Shown here: positions 34,151 to 42,184 of the stretch, one piece after another | Layout: each line of letters opens with the position of its first letter | Numbering within the stretch: position 1 is the first letter of the stretch | DNA from: Plut-88900 sp965116945 | GTDB taxonomy: Bacteria > Chloroflexota > Dehalococcoidia > Plut-88900 | Direction: 5' to 3' | Length of the DNA stretch: 64,000 bases | Assembly (NCBI GenBank): GCA_965116945.1 | Contig: OZ220734.1 | Coordinates: 1,798,001 to 1,862,000, forward strand | Notes under the pieces: model-generated | The model's database searches: none | The model's input: the letters and a program-made list of their open reading frames with translations, nothing else | Told to the model about the DNA's origin: nothing | Program-made: the position numbers and the translations under genes

Positions 34151-34174
34151 ACCGGAACGTTTGACGGTTCCGGT
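34151..34174 (+). promoter_or_regulatory. hairpin ahead of degV
   Basis: ACCGGAAC and GTTCCGGT arms (34151-34158, 34167-34174) lie just upstream of the GGAGAG SD of degV. It could be an RNA element controlling translation; no known family. Confidence 0.3.
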
Positions 34175-34185
34175 TACGGAGAGCG

Positions 34186-35043
34186 ATGCGCAAGGTAGCC
34201 ATAGTAACCGACAGCACTTCCTGCATTCCCGCCGATCTCATCCGGGAGTTGGATATCCGTGTCGTTCCTTTGACCTATGTCTTCGATGACATCGTTGTCC
34301 CCGACGACCCGGACATGGATATGCCCGACTTCTACCGCCGCCTTGAGACCGCCAAGAGGCCCCCCACCACCTCCCCTGCCGCCCCGGGAGTATATGTGCA
34401 AGCCTTCAATGACCTTGTCGGCGACTTCGAAATGGTACTCTGTATCACTGTCTCGGCCAAATTCAGCGGGATGTATCGAGCAGCTACAGTTGCCAGGGAC
34501 TTGGTGTCCAGGGACTCTTCTCGAATAAGGGTGGAGGTGATGGACTCCGGTGGAGCGGCAATGCTCCAGGGCTTAGTTGTCCTGGCCGCGGCCCGAGCCG
34601 CGGCAGCAGGCTGCTCCCTGCAAGAAGTGGTCCGCATCGCCGAAGCCGTCAAGTCACGGGTCAGGCTTGTTGCAGTTATCGACACCTTCAAATACCTTGG
34701 GCGCAGTGGCAGGTTCCCTAGAGTCGTCGCCTGGGGCGCTTCACTTATTGGGCTGAAACCGGTCCTTTCGCTCCGGATGGGCCAGGTTAGGCCCGTCACT
34801 GTGGCAAGAAACAGACAGAGAGCCCTACAAAAAATGGTGCGAATGCTCGACCGGGACACCCGGGGGAAAGAGACGGTCCGTGCCGCCGTGCTGCATACCA
34901 ACGTCCCGGATGAGGCCCTGGAGTTTGCCCGCCAGGTCTCCGAAACTGTAGACTGCACCGAGTTACTGATGTCCCACCTGACCCCGGTAATGGGCATATA
35001 TACGGGCCCAGGGGTACTGGGCATAGCCTACTACGCTGAATGA
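34186..35043 (+). CDS. DegV family fatty acid-binding protein
   Basis: 285-residue DegV/FakB-like protein that binds a fatty acid between two domains and presents it to a fatty acid kinase. The N-terminal VTDSTSCIPADLIRELDIRVVPLTY and the CITVSAKFSGMYRAA motif carry the ligand-binding residues. RLVAVIDTFKYLGRSGRFP and the C-terminal GIYTGPGVLGIAYY are conserved family blocks. GGAGAG precedes the ATG. Location next to plsY, which uses acyl-phosphate, fits a role in fatty acid incorporation into phospholipid; no fakA is in the window. Confidence 0.9.
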   Translation: MRKVAIVTDSTSCIPADLIRELDIRVVPLTYVFDDIVVPDDPDMDMPDFYRRLETAKRPPTTSPAAPGVYVQAFNDLVGDFEMVLCITVSAKFSGMYRAATVARDLVSRDSSRIRVEVMDSGGAAMLQGLVVLAAARAAAAGCSLQEVVRIAEAVKSRVRLVAVIDTFKYLGRSGRFPRVVAWGASLIGLKPVLSLRMGQVRPVTVARNRQRALQKMVRMLDRDTRGKETVRAAVLHTNVPDEALEFARQVSETVDCTELLMSHLTPVMGIYTGPGVLGIAYYAE

Positions 35044-35059
35044 CCGGCACAAACCACGC

Positions 35060-35749
35060 ATGCTGAAGGCGCTCTTCATACTGGGATGCTACCTGTACGG
35101 CTCACTGCCCGTCACGGAAATCCTCGCCAGGAAAAAGGGTACCGACCTCCGCCAGGAAGGGACAGGGAAAGTAGGCGCCGGTAACCTGTGGCAGACGTCG
35201 GGGGCCAAACTTGGGTTGGCGGGAGGTGTATTCGATGCTGGAAAGGGCGCACTGCCCGTACTACTGGCCCACTGGCTCAACCTCGGCAGGGGCGTTGGCG
35301 CCGCCGGAGCAGTTGCGGGCCTCTTGGGCCAGATGTGGCCCGTCTTCAGGAATTTCGATGGCGGGCGGGGAAACGCCACTGCCATCGGAGCGTTGGCCGC
35401 CCTCAGCCCCAAATCAGGCATCATGGCCATGATCCCGATGTTCGGAAGCGGCGCCATCTGGGCCCTTCCCATCATGATGCGCAACGACTTGACCTGGAAG
35501 CAGCGGCTCAAATTCCCCGGAAAGAATAGTGACGAAATTCCCCTCGGCATGCTCTTGGGCTGGCTGGGTATACCGCTCTTCGCCTGGCTGATGAATGAAC
35601 CCAAATCCGCAGTCCGCGCCCTGCTTGCAACAACCGTTGCCATTATGCTGCGTCGGGTCACCGGTGGGCTTTCCAACGATATTGCCGAGGGCAAGGACCT
35701 CACAGAGGTGATACGTAACAGGGCTCTATACGACCGGTCCACCAGGTAA
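35060..35749 (+). CDS. plsY: acyl-phosphate:glycerol-3-phosphate acyltransferase
   Basis: 229-residue membrane acyltransferase that starts phospholipid synthesis by acylating glycerol-3-phosphate with acyl-phosphate. The expected motifs are a GCYLYGSLPVTEILAR helix, GKVGAGNLWQTSGAKLGLAGGVFDAGKG and FRNFDGGRGNATAIGALA. About five membrane helices are visible. The insert RMNDLTWKQRLKFPGKN-like loop is longer than usual. It implies ester-linked bacterial phospholipids. It lies 16 bases after degV, suggesting one lipid operon. Confidence 0.88.
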   Translation: MLKALFILGCYLYGSLPVTEILARKKGTDLRQEGTGKVGAGNLWQTSGAKLGLAGGVFDAGKGALPVLLAHWLNLGRGVGAAGAVAGLLGQMWPVFRNFDGGRGNATAIGALAALSPKSGIMAMIPMFGSGAIWALPIMMRNDLTWKQRLKFPGKNSDEIPLGMLLGWLGIPLFAWLMNEPKSAVRALLATTVAIMLRRVTGGLSNDIAEGKDLTEVIRNRALYDRSTR

Positions 35750-35763
35750 CCCCGCCCCACCCC

Positions 35764-36384
35764 ATGTCTCCACCTACCCCCGACCCCTCACTGGCCCGTC
35801 TTCAAGCAGACGTGGAGACTTTGAAGAACGTCCTACTCCCCTCCCCGCCTCCCGTTCCCAGGCCCAATCTCGTGTTGCTGTGCGGTCTCCCTGGAGCCGG
35901 TAAGACCCACTTCGCACGACTCCTCTCGATGGAAGTCCCCATGCAGGTTATCGAGTCCGACGCGGCGCGAAAGACGCTGACCTGTATACCCGCGTATAAT
36001 GCAGATGAAAATCGGCGTGTTTTCGGGGCCTGTCGTCGGCTCATACAGGAGCTTTTGGAAGACGGGGTCTCAGTCCTGCTGGACGCCACCAATCTCACGG
36101 AACAGGACAGGAGATACTCCTGCGAAGCTGCATTTGCCAGGGGGGCGGAGGTTATCGTCGTTAGAATTACTGCCCCGGAGTCACTTATTGCAAAAAGGTT
36201 GCGACGCAGAGAAGTGGGTCAATCGAAAGATGGAGCCTCCGATGCTGGATGGGACGTTTACAGGCGAATGAAAGCTCGGGAACAACCGGTTGTCGGTCCC
36301 CATTTCATCGTCGATACCTCCAGGGACATTACACCCTCCATTGAGAAGATTGCCACCAAACTAAAATCGATAAGCGGAATCTAA
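35764..36384 (+). CDS. P-loop kinase-like ATPase
   Basis: 206-residue protein of the polynucleotide-kinase/zeta-toxin-like AAA_33 group. Walker A is GLPGAGKTH at about residue 40. The DATNLTEQDRR segment after strand 3 is characteristic of this predicted-kinase family, and the RLRRREV lid follows. The first 30 residues are proline-rich. The phosphate acceptor is unknown. No SD is evident. It is located between plsY and pepA on the same strand with gaps of 14 bases, so likely in that operon. Confidence 0.8.
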   Translation: MSPPTPDPSLARLQADVETLKNVLLPSPPPVPRPNLVLLCGLPGAGKTHFARLLSMEVPMQVIESDAARKTLTCIPAYNADENRRVFGACRRLIQELLEDGVSVLLDATNLTEQDRRYSCEAAFARGAEVIVVRITAPESLIAKRLRRREVGQSKDGASDAGWDVYRRMKAREQPVVGPHFIVDTSRDITPSIEKIATKLKSISGI

Positions 36385-36397
36385 GGGAGACTGATAC

Positions 36398-37918
36398 ATG
36401 GAAATTAACATTGTCCAGGGTGACATCACCGAACTGAAAGCCGACGCCGCAGTTGTCAACCTCTTTGAAGGGGTAAAGCAGCCGGGAGGCGGCACCGGCG
36501 CCGTCGACCGTGCCCTCGATGGGGCCATCACCGAACTCGTCGCAGACGGAGAGCTCACCGGTAAAGAGGGCGAGATCATCCAGATACACACCTTCGGCAA
36601 GATAACTCCCAAGCGCGTGGTTATAGTTGGCCTCGGCAAGAAAGAACTGTTCGATGAAGACACCGTCCGCCGGGTTATGGGCGGTCTCTGCCGGGACCTC
36701 CGCTCCAGGGGCATCAAGAAGGTGACCACACTAGTTCACGGCGCCGGAATTGGCGGTATGGACGCCGGTACTTCCGCACGGGCCATCGCCGAAGGCAGCC
36801 TCCTCGGGACCTACACCTTTAACAGGCACCGGACTACCCTCCCCGAGCCCAAAGAGATTGATCAGCTTTCCCTGGTCGAAGTCGATGACTCCAAGCTGGA
36901 AGCCCTGGAGTCGGGCCTTGAACGTGGGAGGATCATCGCCGGAGCCACAGCTCTCGCCCGAGACATGGCCAACGAGCCCGCAAACTTCATGACTCCCTCT
37001 GACATGGCCGCCACCGCCGAACGATTAGCCGAGGAGTCTGACCTCGAGGTCGAGGTCCTGGACAGTGAGCAGATGGACGGCCTTGGCATGGGTGCCATCG
37101 CTGGTGTGGCCAAAGGTACCCGACAGCCCCCCAAGTTCATAATCCTCAAGTACCGCGGCGATGAAGAAGGCGCAGAGCGGCATCTCGGCCTCCTGGGCAA
37201 GGGCGTCACCTTTGATTCCGGCGGCATTTCCCTCAAGCCCGCCCTGAACATGGGAGACATGAAAGGCGACATGTCCGGGGGAGCCTCTGTCATTGCAACC
37301 ATGGGAGCAATCGGAAAACTGAGACCGAAGATCAATGTCACGGGCCTCGTCCCGGCCTCCGAGAACCTCCCGGACGGCAACGCCCAGAAGCCCGGCGACG
37401 TGGTGCGGGCCATGAACGGCAAGACCATCGAAATTGAAAACACGGACGCAGAGGGTCGTCTCCTTCTCGCCGACGCCCTCTCTTACGGCCGCAAGATCGG
37501 CATGACTTCCATGGTCGATGTTGCCACCCTTACCGGCGCAATGGTCATTGCCCTTGGGCACGTCAGCTCGGGCGCTTTCGGCAACGATCAAGACCTCATT
37601 GATAGCATCATCGACGCTGGAAAGCAGGCCGGAGAGAAGTTCTGGCACATGCCGCTCTTCGAGGAGTACAAAGAGCAAAACAAGAGCGACGTAGCTGACG
37701 TGAAGAATACCGGGGGTCGGCCCGCGGGCTCCATCACAGCTGCCCAGTTCCTTGCCGAATTTAGTGAGGATACACCCTGGACACACCTCGATATCGCCGG
37801 CACTTTTATGGCTTCCAAGACCAGTGGCTACGTTATCAAGGGTGCAACCGGTGTCCCTGTCAGGACCCTCATCAACTACGTCCTGTCGCAGGCAGAGAGT
37901 CAAGCGAAGAGCGAATGA
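36398..37918 (+). CDS. pepA: leucyl aminopeptidase (M17)
   Basis: 506-residue cytosolic two-metal aminopeptidase. The M17 signature NTDAEGRLLLADAL lies at about residue 348. The metal-binding GKGVTFDSGGISLKP and MKGDMSGGA segments precede it. The N-terminal macro-like domain starts with INIVQGDITELKADAAVVNLF. Length is normal. AAGGGAG precedes the ATG. Some PepA proteins also bind DNA for XerCD recombination at ColE1 cer; whether that occurs here is unknown. Confidence 0.96.
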   Translation: MEINIVQGDITELKADAAVVNLFEGVKQPGGGTGAVDRALDGAITELVADGELTGKEGEIIQIHTFGKITPKRVVIVGLGKKELFDEDTVRRVMGGLCRDLRSRGIKKVTTLVHGAGIGGMDAGTSARAIAEGSLLGTYTFNRHRTTLPEPKEIDQLSLVEVDDSKLEALESGLERGRIIAGATALARDMANEPANFMTPSDMAATAERLAEESDLEVEVLDSEQMDGLGMGAIAGVAKGTRQPPKFIILKYRGDEEGAERHLGLLGKGVTFDSGGISLKPALNMGDMKGDMSGGASVIATMGAIGKLRPKINVTGLVPASENLPDGNAQKPGDVVRAMNGKTIEIENTDAEGRLLLADALSYGRKIGMTSMVDVATLTGAMVIALGHVSSGAFGNDQDLIDSIIDAGKQAGEKFWHMPLFEEYKEQNKSDVADVKNTGGRPAGSITAAQFLAEFSEDTPWTHLDIAGTFMASKTSGYVIKGATGVPVRTLINYVLSQAESQAKSE

Positions 37919-39051
37919 TTGGCCCCCTGAAGAGGAAATCCTCAGCCGACGATGTCGGCAAGCGTGACCGTTACCGCAAATATCTCAAGAACGAGATTGA
38001 GGCGGTGCAACTCTACGGTGATCTCGCCAGGGTCGAGCGCGATGAGGACCGGGCCCGACTCTTCCGCCGCCTTGCCCAGGCAGAAATGCGCCACGTACGC
38101 ATCTGGTCCCGCAAGCTGGGGCTGGACGACCAGTCTCCCGACAACTACCGCCGTTCCCTTAGAGTCCTGGTCCTGCGTTCCATCGCCTCAATCTTCGGGA
38201 CCAAGGCCGTCATGCCCATGATCCTGAAAGCCGAGGCCGCGGACGCCAGCACCTACCGCGAAGACCCCGAGGCATCTACCATCGTCCAGGAGGAAATCGA
38301 GCATTTCAACGTCTTGGGCCGGCTCTCGGGCCAGCCGGACCATGCCCAGATTATCTCCCTGGAACGTCGACATTACAGTGGCACGGTCAACGTTCGGGCC
38401 GGAGTCCTGGGCTTCAACGACGGCCTGATCTCCAACGTGAGCCTTGTCATGGGTGTGACCGGCGCCACCTCCGACCCCAATTTCATAGTGATTGCTGGGG
38501 TGTCGGGACTCCTTGCCGGGGCCTTCTCCATGGCTGCCGGCGAATACGTCTCCGTGCGAGCCCAGAGGGACGTCTACGAAAGGGAGCTAGAGGTAGAGAG
38601 GGCGGAACTGGAAGAAGTCCCGAGGGAGGAGGCCCAGGAGCTGGCCCTCATTTACCAGCGCAAGGGATTCACGAGGCAGGAGGCCCGGGCCGTCGCCGAA
38701 CGGATAATCTCCAACCCGGAAGTTGCCCTGGAAACCCTGGCCCGGGAAGAACTGGGCCTGGACCCCGACCAGCTCGGAAACCCCTGGTCTGCCGCCATCA
38801 GTTCCTTCCTGGCCTTCGGGTTCGGTGCACTTATACCCCTGCTCCCGAACCTATTCACCACCGACTTTCTTGCCCTCATCCTGACTATCGCACTCAGTGG
38901 GTCAGCGGTTTTCGGGATTGGAGCGCTGCTGGGAACCCTTACCGGCAAGAACCCCTTCCTGGGAGGAGGCCGTATGCTCTTCGTCGGTGCCGCCGCTGCC
39001 GGCGTGACCTACGTAATCGGCTCTCTGGTGGGCATCTCCCTAGAAACCTAG
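37915..39051 (+). CDS. ferritin-like/VIT1-CCC1 fusion, metal transporter
   Basis: 378-residue fusion. Residues 15-140 form a ferritin-like (rubrerythrin-type) di-iron domain: NEIEAVQLYGDLARVERD, QAEMRHVRIWSRKLG and EEIEHFNVLGRL give the ExxH and E ligands. From about residue 155 a VIT1/CCC1-type iron or manganese transporter follows with GFNDGLISNVSLVMGVTGA and SMAAGEYVSVRAQ. Five membrane helices are visible. This matches the MbfA-like exporters that remove iron under oxidative stress. The ATG overlaps the pepA stop (ATGA). Confidence 0.87.
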   Translation: MIGPLKRKSSADDVGKRDRYRKYLKNEIEAVQLYGDLARVERDEDRARLFRRLAQAEMRHVRIWSRKLGLDDQSPDNYRRSLRVLVLRSIASIFGTKAVMPMILKAEAADASTYREDPEASTIVQEEIEHFNVLGRLSGQPDHAQIISLERRHYSGTVNVRAGVLGFNDGLISNVSLVMGVTGATSDPNFIVIAGVSGLLAGAFSMAAGEYVSVRAQRDVYERELEVERAELEEVPREEAQELALIYQRKGFTRQEARAVAERIISNPEVALETLAREELGLDPDQLGNPWSAAISSFLAFGFGALIPLLPNLFTTDFLALILTIALSGSAVFGIGALLGTLTGKNPFLGGGRMLFVGAAAAGVTYVIGSLVGISLET

Positions 39052-39352
39052 TCGGAACCCTCGCGCCTGCTGTAATCGGGTCTACCTTCTCACCAGGAGC
39101 CCCCTTTGACCGTCATTCCGGCCTCCGAGCCGGCTGAAAGTGCGCCGTGCTGAAAGTCCGCTTTTGGCGGAGCGCGAATCCATTCCCAGGGAGCGGAGTG
39201 GGGCCGCTCATGCTGAGCGGAGTCGAAGTATGAGCGAGGGCGGGCATTCCGCTCACCCTCACCCGAGTCGAAGCGTCTCCTGAGGTTCTCCAAGAGGGTC
39301 TCAAGAGCGGAATAGGAGGGGGGGGTCCTGCTCACCCAAACTGGCAGTTTCG
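39052..39352. repeat. intergenic dispersed repeats between convergent genes
   Basis: This 301-base gap carries no gene. It starts (about 39110-39190) with a TCATTCCG...GGAGCGCGAATCCATTCCC unit related to 44910-44940. It continues with GCTCATGCTGAGCGGAGTCGAAG and then 39265-39333, a segment almost identical to 50765-50831. These are scattered intergenic repeats of the genome. Confidence 0.6.
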
Positions 39353-40315
39353 TTAGGGTTTGCCCACCACCGACCTCAGCTGCCGCATCGCCAGGTTCCC
39401 TCCGCTCACCACCACCGCCACCTTCTTGCCTTCTAAATGGTCCTTGATCTGTAATGCCCCGGCCAGCGCCGCCGCCCCGGCCCCCTCGGCCAGCGTCCGG
39501 GCCTTTTCAAGCAGCATAACTATCGCCGACCGTATCTCTTCCTCACTCACCTGTAGGAAGTCGTCCAGCATTTCACGAAGGATGGCTTGGGGAAACTCGA
39601 AGGCGGTCCGGGTCGCGAGCCCCTCGGCCTCCGTCGCCATATCCGCTTCAACCATCTCCCCGCTCCTCCATGAAAGATACGCAGCTGGTGCCTTAGCCGC
39701 CCCGACCCCAATCACCTCCACCCCCGGATTGATGGCTTTTGCAGCTATGGCCGTGCCGCACGCACCGCTCCCACCGCCTATTGGCACGAGTATCGCGTCA
39801 ACGTCGGGCAGGTCCTCCATGATCTCCAGCCCATAGGTCCCGACCCCCGACACCAGGTCCGGCTCATTCCCGCTGTGGACGTACCGGTACCCGAACTCGG
39901 CGCACAGCTTCTCCACGTGTTCCCGCGCATCATCGAAGTCCGCCCCGTGAAAGACTACCTCCGCCCCCAGGTCCTGCATCGCCTCCACCTTGCCCGGGTT
40001 CGCACCCTCCGGCACCACGATAATCGCCCTGACCCCGAACAGCCGGCCCGCGTAAGCTATCGATTGTCCGTGATTCCCCGTGGACGCCGAGATTATGCCC
40101 CTCTCCCTGTCTTCCTCCGAAAGCCGTGAAACCAGGTTAATCCCTCCCCTGACCTTGAATGCGCCCGTGACCTGGTAATTCTCGTGTTTCAGGTATACCT
40201 CTGCCCCAATAGCAGCGGACAGCGAGGGGTAGTTCCTCAAAGGAGTTCGCGTAACATACGGCCGGATAACTTGTCTCGCCGAAAGGATATCGGCAAAGGT
40301 GGGTCGAGTTTGCAT
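39353..40315 (-). CDS. threonine/serine dehydratase-like PLP enzyme
   Basis: 320-residue fold-type II PLP enzyme, probably threonine ammonia-lyase or serine/threonine dehydratase giving 2-oxobutyrate or pyruvate. The Schiff-base lysine lies in the NYQVTGAFKVRGG motif (about residue 52). SASTGNHGQSIAYAG and the phosphate-binding IPIGGGSGACGTA loop are typical. It ends after the catalytic domain with no ACT regulatory domain, so it is the catabolic, short form. Starts with ATG. No isoleucine operon is nearby. Confidence 0.87.
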   Translation of the reverse strand: MQTRPTFADILSARQVIRPYVTRTPLRNYPSLSAAIGAEVYLKHENYQVTGAFKVRGGINLVSRLSEEDRERGIISASTGNHGQSIAYAGRLFGVRAIIVVPEGANPGKVEAMQDLGAEVVFHGADFDDAREHVEKLCAEFGYRYVHSGNEPDLVSGVGTYGLEIMEDLPDVDAILVPIGGGSGACGTAIAAKAINPGVEVIGVGAAKAPAAYLSWRSGEMVEADMATEAEGLATRTAFEFPQAILREMLDDFLQVSEEEIRSAIVMLLEKARTLAEGAGAAALAGALQIKDHLEGKKVAVVVSGGNLAMRQLRSVVGKP

Positions 40316-40343
40316 TTATTGGCTCTGAAGCCGACAGAAATTG

Positions 40344-41471
40344 CTAGGTCTGCTTATCGTATCGTTGAGCTGTCTCACGTAGTTGGTCAGCATATTTGAA
40401 AATGTCGTCCGTCGACTCAATAGCAACCCTCTCCACGCCTTTGTTTTCGTCGATCAAACCCAAATATTTCTGCTCACCGTTGAAATATAGCCTGCAAATG
40501 GGTTTTCGATTATTGTCATCGAGAAGGACACCGCAATAGGACTTCGTGTCACGTATTGCGATCCGGGCCGATGATGTGTCTTGGCTAACGATGGCCTTCA
40601 CCACAAAATAGCCTTGAAGTTCATCATAGGTGGTTTCAATGCCTCGAGACTCGGATTCTTCACTCTCTGGCTGTGAGTCTACTTGTGGTTCGTCCGGTGC
40701 TTCTTCCTGCTCTTGCCCGCCTTGAAGGGCGGATTTAATGCGATCGTTAACGCGGTCGTTCAAGAACTGGCTAAGTGCTTTCTTAGTTACACGAAGGAAT
40801 TGGTCAACTACCGATTTCGTCTGGCGTCCTTCATATATGTGTCCGGCGAAATACCTGGCTAAGTCTTCGGAAGGATTTGTCCACTCGTCCGCTAGTATCC
40901 TCTTGATCTCTCGGGTATATTTCAAATCCTTCGCATTGCTTAGTATTTGATCTATATTGAAGGAAGTCTTGGTAAATCTCCTAAGTTCTTCTACTTCAGC
41001 ATCGTTGAAGTCCAATAAATCCAATTCAAAGAACGGTCGGTCATCCATTTTATTTGGTTCTTCCAAGTCCGAGAAGAACCGATAGATGATACCGTCGGTC
41101 AAAACGCCGAACCTCGCCTGCGTTACACTGAAATAACGATACAATTGCGACGCGTGGTCCTTGTCTAGCGTAGTACCGTACCTCTTGCATTCGAAGAGCA
41201 TGACGGGCCTATCGTCCTGAATAATAGCGTAGTCGACCTTTTCTCCCTTTTTTGTTCCTACATCGGCCGTGAGCTCAGGAACCACTTCAGACGGATCAAA
41301 GACGTTGTATCCGAGTACTTGGCTAATGAAGGGCATCACCAACGCTGTTTTGGTCGCCTCTTCCGTCTCAACTTTTTCTAAACGTTTGCGCGCCCGATTT
41401 GCAACCTCTTCTACGCGCTCTAGTAAGTCCATACCCTCAAGCCACTGTACCATTACCTTTATCTTCTCCAA
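40344..41471 (-). CDS. HsdR-N-like PD-(D/E)xK domain protein, isolated
   Basis: 375-residue protein resembling the N-terminal nuclease domain of type I restriction subunits. MPFISQVLGYNVFDPSEVVPELTADVG is followed by KVDYAIIQDDRPVMLFECKRYG, the D-x(n)-ExK pattern of this fold. No helicase domain follows; an acidic Gln/Glu linker near residues 248-270 leads to a small C-terminal domain (YDELQGYFVVKAIVS) that looks like the nuclease-associated domain of DUF-type restriction proteins. No methyltransferase or specificity gene is present. The gene is visibly AT-richer than its neighbours, which suggests acquisition. The native start may be internal. Confidence 0.7.
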   Translation of the reverse strand: MEKIKVMVQWLEGMDLLERVEEVANRARKRLEKVETEEATKTALVMPFISQVLGYNVFDPSEVVPELTADVGTKKGEKVDYAIIQDDRPVMLFECKRYGTTLDKDHASQLYRYFSVTQARFGVLTDGIIYRFFSDLEEPNKMDDRPFFELDLLDFNDAEVEELRRFTKTSFNIDQILSNAKDLKYTREIKRILADEWTNPSEDLARYFAGHIYEGRQTKSVVDQFLRVTKKALSQFLNDRVNDRIKSALQGGQEQEEAPDEPQVDSQPESEESESRGIETTYDELQGYFVVKAIVSQDTSSARIAIRDTKSYCGVLLDDNNRKPICRLYFNGEQKYLGLIDENKGVERVAIESTDDIFKYADQLRETAQRYDKQT

Positions 41472-41647
41472 CTGTGAGTCTTGGACTCATTTTACCAGTC
41501 GACAACAGAGATTGACACACAGTTTCCATAGAATGAGAGGGGATGCCAGATCTCTCCACAGGTTGTGGGTCCATGCCAAAAGCTGAATTACACAGGCACG
41601 ACATGCAAGAAGGACATACAATCTCTTAATGCAACGGCTCTTCAACC

Positions 41648-41675
41648 TTGGCGTAAAACTGTGCTAGAGTATACG
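41648..41675 (+). promoter_or_regulatory. candidate rplS promoter
   Basis: TTGGCG (41648-41653) and TATACG (41670-41675) with a 16-base spacer. The remainder of the 283-base gap between the nuclease-like gene and rplS holds a GC-rich imperfect stem around 41706-41731 in the leader and no gene. Confidence 0.35.
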
Positions 41676-41754
41676 CACTAATTCAAACGCAAGGAGCGGC
41701 GGCTGCCCAGGCCCGACACCCGGGCCCTGACCTCCGCATTGGTGCCAAACTGTC

Positions 41755-42117
41755 ATGAGCGGTCTTAAGGGAATCGACGCAAGCTTGGTCGTCAAGGCCG
41801 AACCCAACCCCGACATCGACGAGATTCACCCCGGCGACACCGTAAAGGTGCACTACAGGGTCATCGAGGGTACCCGGGAGCGTATCCAGGTCTTCCAGGG
41901 CACGGTGATAAAGATCCGTAATGGCGGAATCGACGCCAACTTCACCGTGCGTCGGGTCACCCACGCCGTCGGCGTCGAGAGGACTTTCCTGTTCAACTCT
42001 CCCCGGCTGCAGAAGCTGGAAAGGGTGAGGCTGGGCAAGGTTAGGCGGGCCCGACTCTACTACCTGCGGGATCGCTCCGGCAAAGCTGCACGGATCAAAG
42101 AAAAGCGCCTCGCCTAA
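41755..42117 (+). CDS. rplS: 50S ribosomal protein L19
   Basis: 120-residue L19 located at the 30S-50S interface. Family features are the PDIDEIHPGDTVKVHYRV stretch, GTRERIQVFQGTVIKIRNGG, FTVRRVTHAVGVERTF and the basic C-terminus RRARLYYLRDRSGKAARIKEKR. The N-terminus is slightly longer than usual. It is not linked to rpsP or trmD here, unlike the common operon. priA starts 67 bases downstream. Confidence 0.97.
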   Translation: MSGLKGIDASLVVKAEPNPDIDEIHPGDTVKVHYRVIEGTRERIQVFQGTVIKIRNGGIDANFTVRRVTHAVGVERTFLFNSPRLQKLERVRLGKVRRARLYYLRDRSGKAARIKEKRLA

Positions 42118-42184
42118 GCCCGACACCCCGGCCCCACTCTTACTCGTTCCTGAACGGCGGCGCTAACGGCCGCGACCATTGGCT

